A stretch of DNA of 64,000 nucleotides from Chondrosia reniformis (lineage: Eukaryota; Porifera; Demospongiae; Chondrillida; Chondrillidae): contig OX359189.1 of the NCBI GenBank assembly GCA_947172415.1, forward strand, positions 6,648,501-6,712,500, written 5' to 3'. Positions 44,600 to 57,500 of this stretch are shown here, piece after piece. Below the pieces are notes generated by a model that was not told the DNA's origin, searched no databases, and saw only the letters and a list, made by a program, of their open reading frames with translations. Every line of letters starts with the position of its first letter. The stretch's first letter is position 1. A program made the position numbers and the translations under genes.

Positions 44600-45214
44600 G
44601 ATAAAATATTTTGTAAATAGAAAACTGTGGATTTCATTATATACATCACTAAACTAAAGAAATATTCACAAAGGGGCAATTATAGTCCAAGTGTTCACAT
44701 AATGCACACAAAGAATATATACAAGAGTGTCAAGAAAAGATAGTTCATGTAAAAATCCCCCAATTTTTCTATTTTCTAGAAAAAAGAAAAAAGAATCCAA
44801 GCGTGTGTTCGCAATAATATTATATAGATTGATTATTCATCTTTCTTTTTTCCTTTTTTCTTTTTCGTCCATTTTCATTTTCCCTTTTTTCGCTTTTTTC
44901 CTATTTTGTAATTCCTCGTTACTTACGCAAATGATTTTTGTCTAATGGTATTTTTACAATGCGACAATTTACAAGAGTATACTGAATGTTTATACAGATG
45001 TATGCATTTGTGATGAGCTGGGTAGTATATATGTACTTTTATGCATTATTATACCAATCTTATGAATTCATTATTATCTCCAGTTGGGATTGTATAATAA
45101 CCACTGCACAATGATCATTTTTTTGAATGACAATTCTGAAATCTACATGTACATGGTTTTAAATTAAAAAAGGAAAAATATTCAAACAAAATGTAGTTCT
45201 TAAACAAGTTCTTC
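44600..45214. other. Intergenic, low-complexity T-rich tract
   Basis: A polypyrimidine-rich stretch (44840-44910) and AT filler. No exon is supported. Confidence 0.4.
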
Positions 45215-46190
45215 ATGGTTGTAAAGAGACCATGTTGGTTTCTTCTCCTTTTGAGTGTTACCGGAACAGTGCTGCGGTACTTCGTTTCGCATCACTTTAC
45301 TGAGTGTAAAGGTGATCCCAGGGCACACCACGAGGAGGTAGAAGTACTTTGTGCCCCAAATGGCCTCCGTTTCTCAACTCTGTTTGACACTTCCACTACT
45401 TGCGTCGTAAGAGAAGTTGCACGGGAGCGATCCGGCGTACCTGACCGACCTCTGACCAGTTACTAGTCTTGCCCTGCTATGCTACGGACAGAACAAGCCC
45501 GACCCTGGCGGACCACAAACTCCCACCAATGAGAATCATCATGTGCACACAACGTAGCTTGAGAGCACTGTACACAGACTTTAGCTCATTGGGATCGGCC
45601 AGGCGCTTTAGAGTAGGGACCCATCAGTTCACTGAACTGCAAGAAAAGAATTGAAAATACATAATATTAAATACAAAAAAATACTGCTTTGAATACAAAT
45701 TAAATGCAAATTCCTTCCAAACCAACCTGAAGCTGCAGCCTACAACAGGGGTTCCTGACCGACTACGTAGTGGCACTGGACCACACCAACCTCCAGGTAC
45801 GGGTCGTATAGCAAGAATCCCGCAAGTGCCAATTTAACACACAAGCAGGATTAATAGTGAGATACATCTCCAGGCACTAACCCATGATAGAGAGACCACC
45901 CCACTATACGAACACCGATGACCCTTCGGATAGGCATGTACCATTGCTCGTACTCCAAGAATGGTTTTCGCATCGATCCACACCAAAGTAGACCTCCAGA
46001 GTTGATAGCCCGGAGGCCAAAGACTGAAAATTTCCTTGCCTATTTATTAGAAATTGTCGGCGGGAAACATCGTGAACTTGGCGGAAAATCGTGGAACCAA
46101 ATTGTTTTGGAGGTCATGTTCGAGAACAATAGACAACATGCAGAACATGACCCGGCCTATTCAGCAAGTTGTTATTGTTATTGATTTTTA
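45215..46190. other. GC-elevated island of unknown nature, probably old repeat or captured coding DNA
   Basis: Two blocks (about 45230-45650 and 45725-46190) are clearly less AT-rich than their surroundings and separated by an AT spacer. Minus-strand frames give coding-like stretches after AG acceptors: TLKRLADPNELKSVYSALK from about 45610, and FGLRAINSGGLLWCGSMRKP from about 46028. Each runs into stops. Plus-strand frames of 60-88 codons also exist. I recognise no family. Likely a decayed transposon or pseudogene. Confidence 0.35.
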
Positions 46191-46491
46191 ACTAAAAATC
46201 ATTCATGACTATCCAGCGAAGCAAATCACAGTGACCCCATGAATAGAAGTGCTTAATTAATAAACAACATATCAATATCTTATGAGCCTCTGATTGATTC
46301 AGCTGTAATTAATCTTTTATTTTAAGCATATGTAAAAGCTCTTGAATTGACTTGCATGTTTCATGCACAAGTGAACATATTGAGAATCAAGGATACAAGA
46401 ATCATAGGTATTTGTAACTTTAAAACTAATTTACGCTTTTTATGTATCGTAATCTTGTGCAATCTATTGCTCAATCAATTGTCAACTCAAA

Positions 46492-46881
46492 ATGGCCGTT
46501 ACTATCGAAGCTCGAGCTCGTAACTTTTTGGCGTTGTACATGCCCTAAACATTGATGGTAGGTCATCTTGTTTAGTGAATCAGACAAAATACATAACCTC
46601 TTTAAATGAAGTTTATAATATTTGTTTTCCTTTATTGTTACGATAGCAAGAACACTTACTTGTAAGAATGTATGTAATTTGCACTTCAAGTACAATTTAT
46701 ACAAACTATCATTTGATTACACAAGTATACATGGCTTATAGTGCCTATACTTTATTTGTTGTATATTCATCCATTTACAGAGGAATTGTCATGGAGATCA
46801 AATGTCAGTTACCTAGCAACATGTCCAATTAAGAGAAAAGAAGGACTGAATGATTGGGAATCATTAAAGTTGTTGGCTTGA
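46492..46881 (+). CDS. Candidate short two-exon gene, low confidence
   Basis: An ATG at 46492 opens MAVTIEARA to a GTAACT donor at 46520. A good acceptor (CATTTACAG) at 46780 is followed in the correct phase by QELSWRSNVSYLATCPIKRK and a short remainder to a stop at 46879. The product would be about 43 residues. Unknown family; the phase match may be coincidental. Confidence 0.22.
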
Positions 46882-48375
46882 CTCATTCAGGTGGGAAAAT
46901 ATAGCAAAAGAAAGTATTAGATCAAGGGAAAAAACATGCATAGAATCAGAAGTTAATTTAACAACTGTAATGGCCCTGGACTATATCTGTCCAATAAGGC
47001 TGACAGATTTATTATGTTTACCAGTCCCTAGTAACTAGTAACCCCATAGTTGAGTTGGGGAGGTGTATAGTATACATGCATACCAGGTTCTCTGTATCCT
47101 ATTGATCAGTTTACCTATCTTGCTATTTGGCTATGAAACTGTACAATCCTTTGAACAAGTTAACATTAGTTAGTAGGTAAATTCTTGTTTCTGTAGCTAC
47201 TGTACTTAGATATCTATTTGTCTTATGTACCCATGGTACCTTGTCCAACTGGTATACCTGATTTAGGTTCTATTCCAGTTCCTACTAGCTAATGGTTAGA
47301 CTCAGTACTGGCCCATCTGAGGTGCATTTTAATTGTCTAAATGTACTTACATTGTACATCTTGTTTACTTCTGTATAGCCTACCTTTATTTCCATTTTTA
47401 TATAAAAAGTCTCCGTAACAACCAGGTGCAGTTCCCTGGCAACCATTTACTTGAAAATAGAGTAATCAATTGTTCATGTGGCTCTCATTTGTAGAACAAA
47501 CTTCACACATGTAAGTCAAGTGGTATCTTCACCTAGTCAGCAGATACAAATGAGATTAGGCAGTTTCTCTAAAGTCATTATTAGTGGATCAATGAAGAAA
47601 CAAACTTGTATGTAATTAAAGGTGATGTAATGTGTGTACTTTATGTGCATGCCCTTTTAACAGGACCTTTATATCTATGACTACTATACAAGTAGAGAAT
47701 TACTTTGTAGATCATTAAACTATCATATAGACACTTATCTGTCCAACTGTTTCACTGTAACAGCACATGACAATGGTTGATGCAATAACATGTTTTGACA
47801 GGATTTGTGTCTGCATGAGCATGCTCACTAATTAATTGAACAACAACTTCTTTAGGGGTTACAACTTAATTCTTGTTGAAAGTCTAGAAAAGCTTAATGT
47901 CCTACTTCTTGCTACATGTGTATTCAGACACTCAAAGACTAAAGATGATCAGACTATCTCAAGAGTTGGCCCTCCTTTATATGTGCAGCTCAAGATCATT
48001 TGTTACAATGCAATATAGCATTAAATACATGCTAGATAGGATTTCTTCTGATTTGCAAATCATTTAAAATGCTTCAAGTCAGAAATTGTACAATAGCTAT
48101 CAATAACTACATGTGTATGAATGCTCTTGTTGAATATATAAGACAGTTATTTATCTGTCATTTCAACGTGCTTAAGCTTAAGCTTGTTCTGAAATAAATT
48201 ATCAGAACTTATTTTTAATGTAACAGGGTCCAAATTACTATTAGATAATTATACTATATAGCAAGCTGATGTGTTGTGTTGAACTTTGTAATTAATGTAG
48301 AGTGAAAATCAGCACATTTACAGAAAAAAAAATAGTTTGTGTTTTGCTGGTGCTTTTTCTGAAGTTCTTTGAATA
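46882..48375. other. 1.5-kb region without supported gene
   Basis: Moderately AT-rich, fewer TATATA runs than elsewhere. The plus ORF at 47836-48018 has no domain or splice evidence. Could hold UTR or non-coding RNA, but nothing shows it. Confidence 0.35.
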
Positions 48376-48474
48376 TTACTCATACAGCTTGCCTGGGCTC
48401 ATGTCAATGGTATTGACTGGAACTACAGGGAATCTCTCTGGTGTACCCTCCAATGTAAATTCATATTCCTCAGT
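48376..48474 (-). CDS. Orphan terminal coding exon
   Basis: After a strong acceptor (TTTATTCTCAG) the minus strand reads 32 codons with coding-like composition (TEEYEFTLEGTPERFPVV, then DMSPGKLYE) and a stop. The upstream exon would lie at higher coordinates, where only the plus-strand THG1 remains were found. I do not recognise the protein. It may be the tail of a gene disrupted together with THG1. Confidence 0.38.
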   Translation of the reverse strand, partial: TEEYEFTLEGTPERFPVVPVNTIDMSPGKLYE

Positions 48475-48699
48475 CTGAGAATAAACAAACAAAAAGCAGA
48501 TTGAAACAAAATAATTGCATAAAGTAAACATCATTTACTTTGGCTGCTATTATTGGATGTTTCAAAATACTTAAAGGCAGTATATTTATGATTAGTGTAA
48601 ATAGATAAAGATGGCCTGGAATTCTGATACCATATATGGGTACATATGAATTGCAAATTTAAGGAACGGTGGACATTTGGGGAATCCCCATACTTTTAA

Positions 48700-49627
48700 A
48701 TGGCGAAATCCAAGTTTGAGTACGTGAAGAAGTTTGAAATCTCTGCCGAATGTCTGTGGATCGTGATAAGATTGGATGGAAGATGTTTTCACAAGTAAAT
48801 AAGCTCAGCCATTCCCATTTAATAGAATCTATACAACTTTGCTTTCCCGATCTGTCTTGAGGTTTTCTGATCTCCATAATTTCAAGAAACCGAACGATGA
48901 TCGTGCACTACAACTGATGAACAGGTGCGCCGAGGAGGTGATGATGGAGAACCGCGATATTGTATTAGCGACGGTCAGAGTGACGAGTACAGGTACGTAC
49001 GTGTGTATCTATCTATAACAATGAATTAATAGTTAGGCCGCCGTGTCTTTGTCTTCTTGGCCTTTTGTGAGTCCTTGTGCTTTAGGACAGACTTTATATT
49101 CACTATTCCTACTCAGTCTCTAATTTCACTATCCAGTGACTAATTATGATGATAATAGTTAGAGCTTTAAGTCCCATATTTTTATCTTAATATTGCTTGA
49201 GGTGTAACTCAAGACGATGGTCTACAGAGTGAATAAAATCAGTCCTCCAGGGATTAATTATTAAATGATCACTGGCTTCCATTCTAATACCTAACGTATG
49301 TATACGTATATGAATGATTATATATTTGTGCTAATCACCAACTGTATACATATAATATTTATATAGATTGTACTATCTTGCATATAGGGAACTCTATTTT
49401 CAGATAAGAATGAGATTTTATTTTCTAAATTTGGAATCAACTATAACAATTTACCAGAGATCCATCGCAAGGGAACAACCATCATTTGGCAATATGTTAT
49501 GACGACAACACCCACATCTAAAGATGAACCATTATCCATCAGCTTAAATCCTAAATCCCACACATCAGCAGAGGAGAGCCAAGTATCTGGACAGCACTAT
49601 AAAGGAAGTCAGAGCCTACTTCCATAA
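48700..49627 (+). pseudogene. thg1l: tRNAHis guanylyltransferase (THG1) with missing central exons and a frameshift
   Basis: THG1 adds the essential G(-1) to tRNAHis 5' ends by 3'-5' polymerisation. Exon 1 (48700-48794) starts [13 protein letters not shown] and includes the metal-binding IVIRLDGR. Exon 2 (48862-48992) reads KFSDLHNFKKPNDDRALQ and MNRCAEEVM. The next motif, normally AYGQSDEYS, is encoded only if one base missing near 48970 is restored (GCG-AC-GGT-CAG). The last exon (49404-49627) encodes [26 protein letters not shown] and a tail. The roughly 80-100-residue middle (including the usual HINNLYN region) is absent from the 410-base intron. With the deletion, exon 2 and the last exon happen to be in phase. 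Pseudogene or assembly defect. Confidence 0.8.
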
Positions 49628-50291
49628 AAATGTGAGCAAGTTTGTAAACCATTTTGAAATTAATTGGATAATTTGAATATAGAATGAAATGTAAGTTATA
49701 ATAAAATAAAGTTATAATTTCATGCTGCTTGATACATAATGGTCACCTAAAACTGGCTGTTAATTACAGGGAATTACCCTCAGCACCCAGTCAGATCAAA
49801 GAGAAGAGAATAAGGTGGCCAGTGAAGCTACGTACATTGTGATATTATACATGATCAGTTGGAAAATACATTCGGAAATCTTTCGGAAGTCGAAAGTCTT
49901 AACAAACTAACAAAATGTATATATATATATGTATGTTACTAAATTCATTTAATATTACTCTTTCGCTCTGTTCTACATCCACAAGCCACCTACATAAGTA
50001 GATATATATATATATATATACAGTACACAAATATGTATTTACGTATGTATGTATATATGTATGTGGTATTGTGGATTGGATTCTTTATTAATCCCAATGA
50101 TATGATCATCAGATCTCAAATAACTGAAATGTACAATAAACAGCTAGTATACACTTTCTTGAAGTAATAACTACAATATGATGAAATAAGAAAATCTATA
50201 TAATTATACATATAGTAGATATGGTATTAGTGTGCCTTTACTTACTAATCTATACATTAAATTTTAATTCATTGAAGTATGTGATGCAGTT
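49628..50291. repeat. AT-rich intergenic with TA microsatellites
   Basis: (TA)n runs at about 49917-49931 and 50002-50020, plus GTATGTATGTATATATG near 50043. Probably includes the 3' UTR of the minus-strand gene ending at 50292. Confidence 0.5.
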
Positions 50292-52657
50292 TTAAGATAT
50301 CTTCTCAAATTCACTGATGTCACATTGATCAAGCTGACTAGCTAGCATCTTCTTATGCAAACACTTTGAGTGGTTGACCAATGGTGAACTCTCTGAAACC
50401 TCGATATCAGAATGATCGTAAGACTTCAACCAGTGAGAGCCACCCTTTTTCAGTAGGTATCCTAGCACAGCAAACAGAATAGGAGTTATAATTGCCGAGA
50501 GTGTTGGAATTGGCCCCTTTGTATGTGAACCATAGCTGGACATTGCTCCGGATGCACCAATGATAAATCCAAAACACAATGCAGACACAAACAGTATAGT
50601 AAATGCTGCTATTTGTGCAGTACCACAGAATAGTTTACAAAAGAGGTTTCTCTTCCGTTGTCTTTGGCTATTGAGCTTTCCAAAGGTAAAGAAAACAGCC
50701 AAAAAGTGCACAGCACAGAATACTCCAAAAATATAAACTAAGCTTGAAGCGATTACTCGAGGAGGATTAGACAAAAATGCCATCAAAATACAAGCTGCAT
50801 AGCATAGGAAATTCTGCAAAAATATTGATACATTAATCATTGCTGCAATTTGGATTAGTTTCTGGGATCCTTTTTTACACTTAAAGCAGAACAGTAGTCT
50901 GACACAGACTATAAAGGTAGCTGGAATTGGAAGGTTAAGCCTCATTCCACTTACAATGGACACTGGTAATTCAAGAATCATTATAAAGAGTGTAAATATT
51001 ATTTGCGAGTAACCAATGGTCATTAGAGTTGATTCGTTTGAAAGTATTTGGCTCTTAATGAGTGTTCCATTGTAAAATAAGAGGCACATGTTACATAGAA
51101 GTGCAACAGTTGCAAAACTCCAAAATAATCCATAGCACCTATAAGTCTCATCATTAATCTTAGTAGTGATCCACTTTATATTTGCATTAAAAAATAAGCC
51201 TTGAATGATAACAAAAAAAACAGCTTGAAGAAATATACCTGAAGCAAAGAAAACAGCAAAATAATTTGCAACTATTCGCACTATTGCAAATGGGTTTTTA
51301 GAGACGTCTAGAAAACGTGTATGCTGAGGATTCTCACCACACCCCAACAGAACAAACCCTAAACCATCTCCAAGATCTTCACTCTTACAATGACCCAAAG
51401 CATAAATCTGCAGCTAATGAAATAGAAGATACATGCCTCCTTAAAATATGCTCAAATGTAATATGTTTGAGACAAATTTTTAATATTATTTATAAATTCT
51501 TCAAGTATATACTATTCTTGGTTGTAATAATAGCTAGATTAAACAATTATTCTCTTTTAGTTCATCATGCATGCTTATATGTATAATATTATAAGTCCAG
51601 AAAAAGTTAATTAATAGTTTCTCATCCCTGTGTGTGTCTTCCGTACCCTGGGTGTATGATCTCAAACTCTGTGAATGACATGCATGTATATGCATGAGTC
51701 ATGACCTTTATTTTAAATACAACCTTCAACCTTCAACCTGGGACATCAGTGGAAGTGTATCCTAATGTTATAGTTGCCCACCACATTGCTGGATAGTGAT
51801 GGTTTGTCTATATATATTATATAAGTGTACGAACTTTTCTTTTTAAAAAACTTTACTTTGCATATATATACACCGTTGGCGCATTTATTAATCAAATATT
51901 GCAGCACTACATTAGTTGTCCCTGTCACTGCTGTTTGCATGTGTATCATGAATAAAATAAATAAAGTACCTCCTAGCTCCCGCCCCAAGTTCTGAACCTC
52001 AATGTATGAAGAAACTAATAGTTTTTTTGTCTGGCCTAATACATGATGTACATATTTCTTTAGCTGGCCCTCTAATATATTAAAGTCAAACTGAAATCTA
52101 TATGTACATAATGTATAATTTCAATTATCCTGTATAGATTTCAGTTTATTGTATAATAGAATGTCAATACAACTTCAGTAGTATTTTCACATAAATTATA
52201 TTAAACTTACTTTCTTTACTGTTTCACTTAATAAGTCGAGGCTGACATTCTCACAAGGTAGTGGTATGGGAAGCTCCACTTTAGGTGGGTTCCATGGTTC
52301 AAAAAAAGAGAGGGTATTAAGGGCATACATATTCAGTTTTGTTGGTTCAATTAAAAGGTAGAGAGAAGACGAGAGCCAGAGCCAAGTTTCATTCTTGAGA
52401 CACTTTTTATCAGTCTTTACTGGCAGTCTACTGCCATTTTGGAACTGGTGGTAAAACCGAATTTGGAGAGAGAGAGGAAAAGGCTTGTTAGTTGCATAAA
52501 AGTTTTGAAACAGTTGGTTTATATTTTCTGGGTTTCTCCAAATTGTTTCATTCTCAAATTCAACAAAGGACTCGACACATTTCTTACTGATCTCATGAGA
52601 TACTGTTAAGTTAAACACTGATATACCAGCTATAACTATTAGGAGACTAGCAATCAA
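50292..52657 (-). CDS. Multi-pass membrane protein with glycosylated N-terminal ectodomain, two exons
   Basis: Exon 1 (52657-52211, 149 codons) encodes a signal-anchor/signal peptide (MIASLLIVIAGISVFNL) and an ectodomain with five sequons (NLT, NET, NGS, NET, NVS) and several Cys. Exon 2 (51407-50292) begins IYALGHCKSEDLGDGLGF and has about eight or nine hydrophobic segments, ending in a cytoplasmic tail with DHSDIEVSESSPLVNHSK (acidic, with ESSPLV resembling an acidic di-leucine-type sorting signal). Total 520 residues; GTAAGT donor, CTGCAG acceptor, phase 0. The topology is receptor- or transporter-like but I do not recognise the family. A broken copy of exon 1 lies at 63775-64000. Confidence 0.65.
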
Positions 52658-53689
52658 TATTTTACACTTATAGTGATTCGATCCAACTTAAACCCGAGTT
52701 TGGTATTTATGTATAGGCTCTTATATACATAATTATAAAGAGTCTTTTAGTTTCATAATTATAGACTCCCTTGTAGGACCACTACAAACAGTTTATAATT
52801 ACATCATAGAGGCTCATTGCTACATATAAAAAGCTGTACGTACAATCTTTTGAGCAATAACATAGCAGGAATTAATGAGCAATAACAATATCAATACAGG
52901 ACTTTTCAACCAGGAAGAGTGTTATTTATGAATCACAACACTGGCAGATTTAGTGCACTCTGAGAGAGAAATAAGACTATAAAGATTGACTTTACACTTT
53001 ACATATGGTTACTGGCAATTGCAATGGGTTACATTTAGTAATATATAATTGCACATATATATAACATTTCATCATCATCATAAAGCCTTACTTATATAAT
53101 GTCAAAAAGTAATACTTGACTCATTTTGGATTGCATTTTTATGAATCAAATATATTAATCAATTTAAATAATGCATAAACACTTTCACAATTACTTTCAA
53201 ATTCACTAAACTGTCTCGCCCTGTTGGAAATGAAGTAAATTGATCTGCCTTAATTACCACACTGTTCGGTAAAAATTGTATTTCTTTGTCATTTCAGACA
53301 TTTCTAGATTTTAATTTCTTTGTCTATATTAGATGAATCACAGTCATTTTGTATTAGTATATACTGACTTTACGGCCAATTAACACTAGGGAAACTGATC
53401 CTGTGTAAAATTAATCTGAAGTAGCAGAAATGTATGTTATGATTTAAAACTGCAATATATAATTTTAATGTAGCCTATAGCTTACAGATTATTTAGCATG
53501 CATATTAGGGATATGAAATTAATGAAAGTATATAGTAGTCAAAATTGGATGGTCAGAATGTATTATTGAAACAGATACAATGAAAGTATAATACAAGTGG
53601 ATGACTCCATTTGTATATAAATTTTATTTCTTTTAAAATTGTTGCTTGTGGTATTGATGTCAGGAACATCCCCTTGTAGGTAGAGGTAC
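52658..53689. other. Intergenic, AT-rich
   Basis: Upstream of the multi-pass membrane gene. A (CAT)n stretch lies at about 53072-53083. No supported exon. Confidence 0.45.
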
Positions 53690-54052
53690 ACCTCATGTTC
53701 CAGCAGAAGACCACTTTAAGGGGTCTACTCACCGAGAGTGAAGGGGCCACAGAAACATAGGGACAAGGGTGTGGTATACCAGATTCCTTGTGCACAGTGC
53801 GACAAGGTCTACATCGGAAGGCCCCTGAAGATCAGGATCAGTGAACATAAAAGGGCTGTGGCCACAGGTGATGTAAGGAATGCTAATGCCACCCAATGGA
53901 TGGAGACTTGCCACAGCATGGATTGGGGTGCAGCAACTGTGGTGGATAGCTCAAGCAGGTGGAAAGAGAGGAAGATCAAAGAGAGCGTATACATCAGGGC
54001 CAGAACATGGATCTTCCCTGATCATGAGCCCAGTGTGAAACTCCCTGATTAG
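53690..54052 (+). pseudogene. GIY-YIG endonuclease fragment of a retroelement
   Basis: The plus frame from 53738 reads GVVYQIPCAQCDKVYIGRPL, then RISEHKRAVATGD, then HSMDWGAATVVD and ESVYIRARTW, ending in a stop at 54052. This is the cysteine-bearing GIY-YIG nuclease module (VYxIPCxxCxxxYIG) found at the C-terminus of Penelope-like and related retroelements. The upstream 45 bases (QQKTTLRGLL in another frame) correspond to the segment preceding it, separated by a frameshift. The usual Thr-Gly after YIG is altered (GRP), so it is likely inactive. No reverse transcriptase is present. Confidence 0.72.
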
Positions 54053-54577
54053 ACAGCTATATAGAGAAGTAAAACAATGTTTGCCATCTGATTTGCTAAA
54101 TATTGTGAACTGTGCATTGCCTAATTTTTTATAAGTCGCCACCTTTTCTTTTTCTTTTTCTGAATTGTGTATTCAATCAGGCCAGAGACCTGGACTATGT
54201 ATAACTCTCAGTCCCAAAAGTCACACCCATGCAATCATGAACTTAAGTCACTATGGATTATACTGTATGTTGGTTGTAACTTGTGTATAAGGTTATATAT
54301 GAAGGTGTGATTAATATACCATGTACATATATGTGTATAATAATACTGGTACTTCCAAAAGGGGCATGTGTATTTGCCTCAGTGCTATATCAGTTAGCTG
54401 CAGCTGTGTAACTGTAACCTGATATATATACACCCACATATACTTACCGGATACCGGAATGCTAGCTGTTATGGTATAACCATAGTAGTGTTATAAAATC
54501 TTCTAATATTTCAGCTCTCAATCTCTATAAATAAGTGCCAGATAGCAAGAAGATCATATAGATTACGCATATACCCC
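54053..54577. promoter_or_regulatory. Upstream region of the ADAMTS-type gene
   Basis: Retroelement edge followed by AT-rich 5' flank. No specific promoter motif can be named. Confidence 0.3.
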
Positions 54578-57500
54578 ATGGTCACAATGTCTAAGTACAC
54601 TTGCCTTTTTATGACAGTGATTTTCTGCCTAATTGTTTCCCAATCTGAATCTAAGCTAGCTGATGATTCTAATTCATTTACTGAGTTAATTTTGCAAGAA
54701 ACAGGAAGGACTTTATCCAAAAAAGATCTTAAGACTGAAGTAAACCTCCACGGTAAGTGAAAGGTTAAAGTATCAAGTTTTTTCAGTAACAATTAAATTT
54801 TGTTTTTGTAATGTGCAGGTCATACCCTACCAGTTGCACACTCGATTGCTCAGATTCATAAAAGAAGTAGAGAGAAAAGAGAATTTTTTGACTCTGGAAT
54901 GACTCTTTCATTGAATTTCCTGAATGAAAGTTATACATTCCAAATGGTTCATAATATTGGTCTGCTCTCTCATAACTACATACTTGAAGAGGTTAGGGAA
55001 GATAGTGTATTGGAGGAGGTCCCTAGTGTGGCCAAGGACTGCTATTATTCCAAAAATATCAAAGGAAAAGTGCTCTCGGCAATAACAATCTGCAATAATA
55101 ATGTGGTTAGTATATAATTATACATTTTTCATATTTTTATCTTGCAGTATATTAGGATATACGTATATATGTACAAATTCAAGGACAAGCAATTATCATT
55201 ATAATTTAACATAGCCGTGGTTACACCCTGTGAAACGTTATATATGTGGGCTCTGTAGCTTCAATGATGCTTCCTTCCATGAATAGGGAACAAAAGTACA
55301 GAGAAAGGAAAAAGAGACATTCATGCTTATAATAGTTTATATTATATATTCTTATTATTATAATGGATATGTCCTAAAATGTTCTTGTTCTCCATTATAT
55401 AGGAAGGTGTCATTGTCCACAAAAATGAATTTTTAGTAATTCAGTCTCTTTCTACTGACAAAAATAAAGTCATTATATTCAAAACTAATTCCACTTTTCC
55501 AGAAGCATTCACTGATGGAGGGATAAGTATGTGATCGATGATACATAGAGCTTCTCATTTCTAAATGTTTTTACTTGAGTCTTTGTGTGTCTCAACACTG
55601 TTTTCTTGTGTCTTGCGTTAAGGTGTTCAATGCCCTCTTCCTGAAGAACCCGCTTTTGGGTCTGTCACTTGGGAACATAGGAACCCAGGATCAATCATGC
55701 ACTATACTTGTAATGATGGATTCACTCTTGTGGGTGCTGCATCCCTTGTATGTCTCACCTCGGGGGAATGGAATGATAGCTCACCAATGTGTGATTACAA
55801 TTATAAAAAAGGTATACTGCGTGAAGAATTTCATGAATTTATGTAACCATATGCATGTGTATGTACATATTTATAAACCAAATATCATACTAGTACTGTA
55901 ATGCTGATAGAGTTACAGTCCTAAATGCCTTAATTCAGGTACATATATATTAATTTCTACAAAATACATACCTTAAAGGTATCAAAATTGGGAATCTTTA
56001 ATCTTTTTTCACATTCATATTGAACATTTTGCAGGTGCAGATCATGTGATAGAATCATGTCCATTGCTGAAGGCTCCAAATTGGGGAAGTGTGTATCTCA
56101 ATGACAGCAGTGTAACCTCAGCTCACTACTTTTGTCAAGCTGGCTTTACACTCAAAGGTAACATCATGAGATATTGTCAGAGAAATGGAAAGTGGAGTGG
56201 AAGACAGCCATATTGCATTCTAGGTGAATTGACAATGCACATACATCAGTTTTATGCCAGATGTCAATAAATATATCAATTGTATGTACTCATTGGAGAT
56301 AGGTACATTTAATTTACCTTCAAATTCCATTCCTTATTAGCTAAGAAGCCCAACAAGCGAAAGAGAAACATCGTGTCCTTCCTGTCAGAAGTAGAAATTA
56401 TTGAACTGATGGTGTATGTAGATTTCAAATTGCACAGTCAATACGGCGGAACTAGAGCAGAGACAGAACAGAAAGTTTTGGCTATTCTTGACTTTGTAAG
56501 TAATTAATGTATATTCCTATGTATGTACGTATATACGTATATATATTATTGTATACAGTGTGTATATAGTCTTGACTTAATACACTTGTTTTACATAGTA
56601 TGCAGCTATGATGCAATTACCAAGTTTGGGAAAACCTGTTTATATAAAAGTAGTCCGAATGATACTAGAATCATCAGCATCTGTGAGTTATATATATACA
56701 AATGTTATACTGCACTTTGTCTTTAAAAATGACATTGTATATATCATTGAACTTCACACATGCTTGAAATGTTTATTAATAATCTAAATTAACATGATAT
56801 AACAAAATTGTTAAGATTCTTTCTTTGAAGCTATCCTTATCTAGCAAATATGTTGTAACTTAATTTGGTGTTGCATACCATGTCCAGTGCACAGAGAGGG
56901 TACATTTATTATCAGTAAATATGAACTTATTAGTAATTTGTCAGAAATCCCAAAGAGGCTATTCACTAGTATTCTCATGGTAAAATTATTTGTATCTCAG
57001 TTGTATCTACTATATCAAAGGAAATATTTCACTTTCATAATTACCATATTTAGTAGTGATAACATGACAAAGAGAAAATCTTTAAAATACTTTTCCTGTT
57101 ACCCTTACAATGTTACATAATAGAGCCCACTCAGTTCAACACGTGAGGTCAATACTCTGAAAACTGACTTTTGTGCTTATCAAGAAAGAATTAGTGCTCC
57201 AAACCATGATTTGGCAATACTACTTACAGGGTACCTACATTTTATACATTTCACAGTACACTACATGCCCATGTATTGACATATAGTTAGTGTATTTAAA
57301 ATTCTTATACGTACGTATATAATTCAGTACATTCCTACTGTTAACAGTTATTATTTAAATTTTCCTTTTGCTCTAAATAGCATGTTATTATATTCAAATA
57401 CAAATTTCTGTGTTATATATAGAGAACCACTCTTTTCCTACATATTTAGATGTACTTTATGCTTATGTTTGTTATGTATAGCCATTGAAACTACGTGATA

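Noticed and set aside
56887-57120. Alternative ADAMTS exon starting TGCACAGAGAGGG after a GTCCAG acceptor
   Set aside because: It is in frame but lacks metalloprotease similarity and hits a stop. The exon at 57124-57230 (VNTLKTDFC...HDLAILLTG) restores the family pattern and phase.
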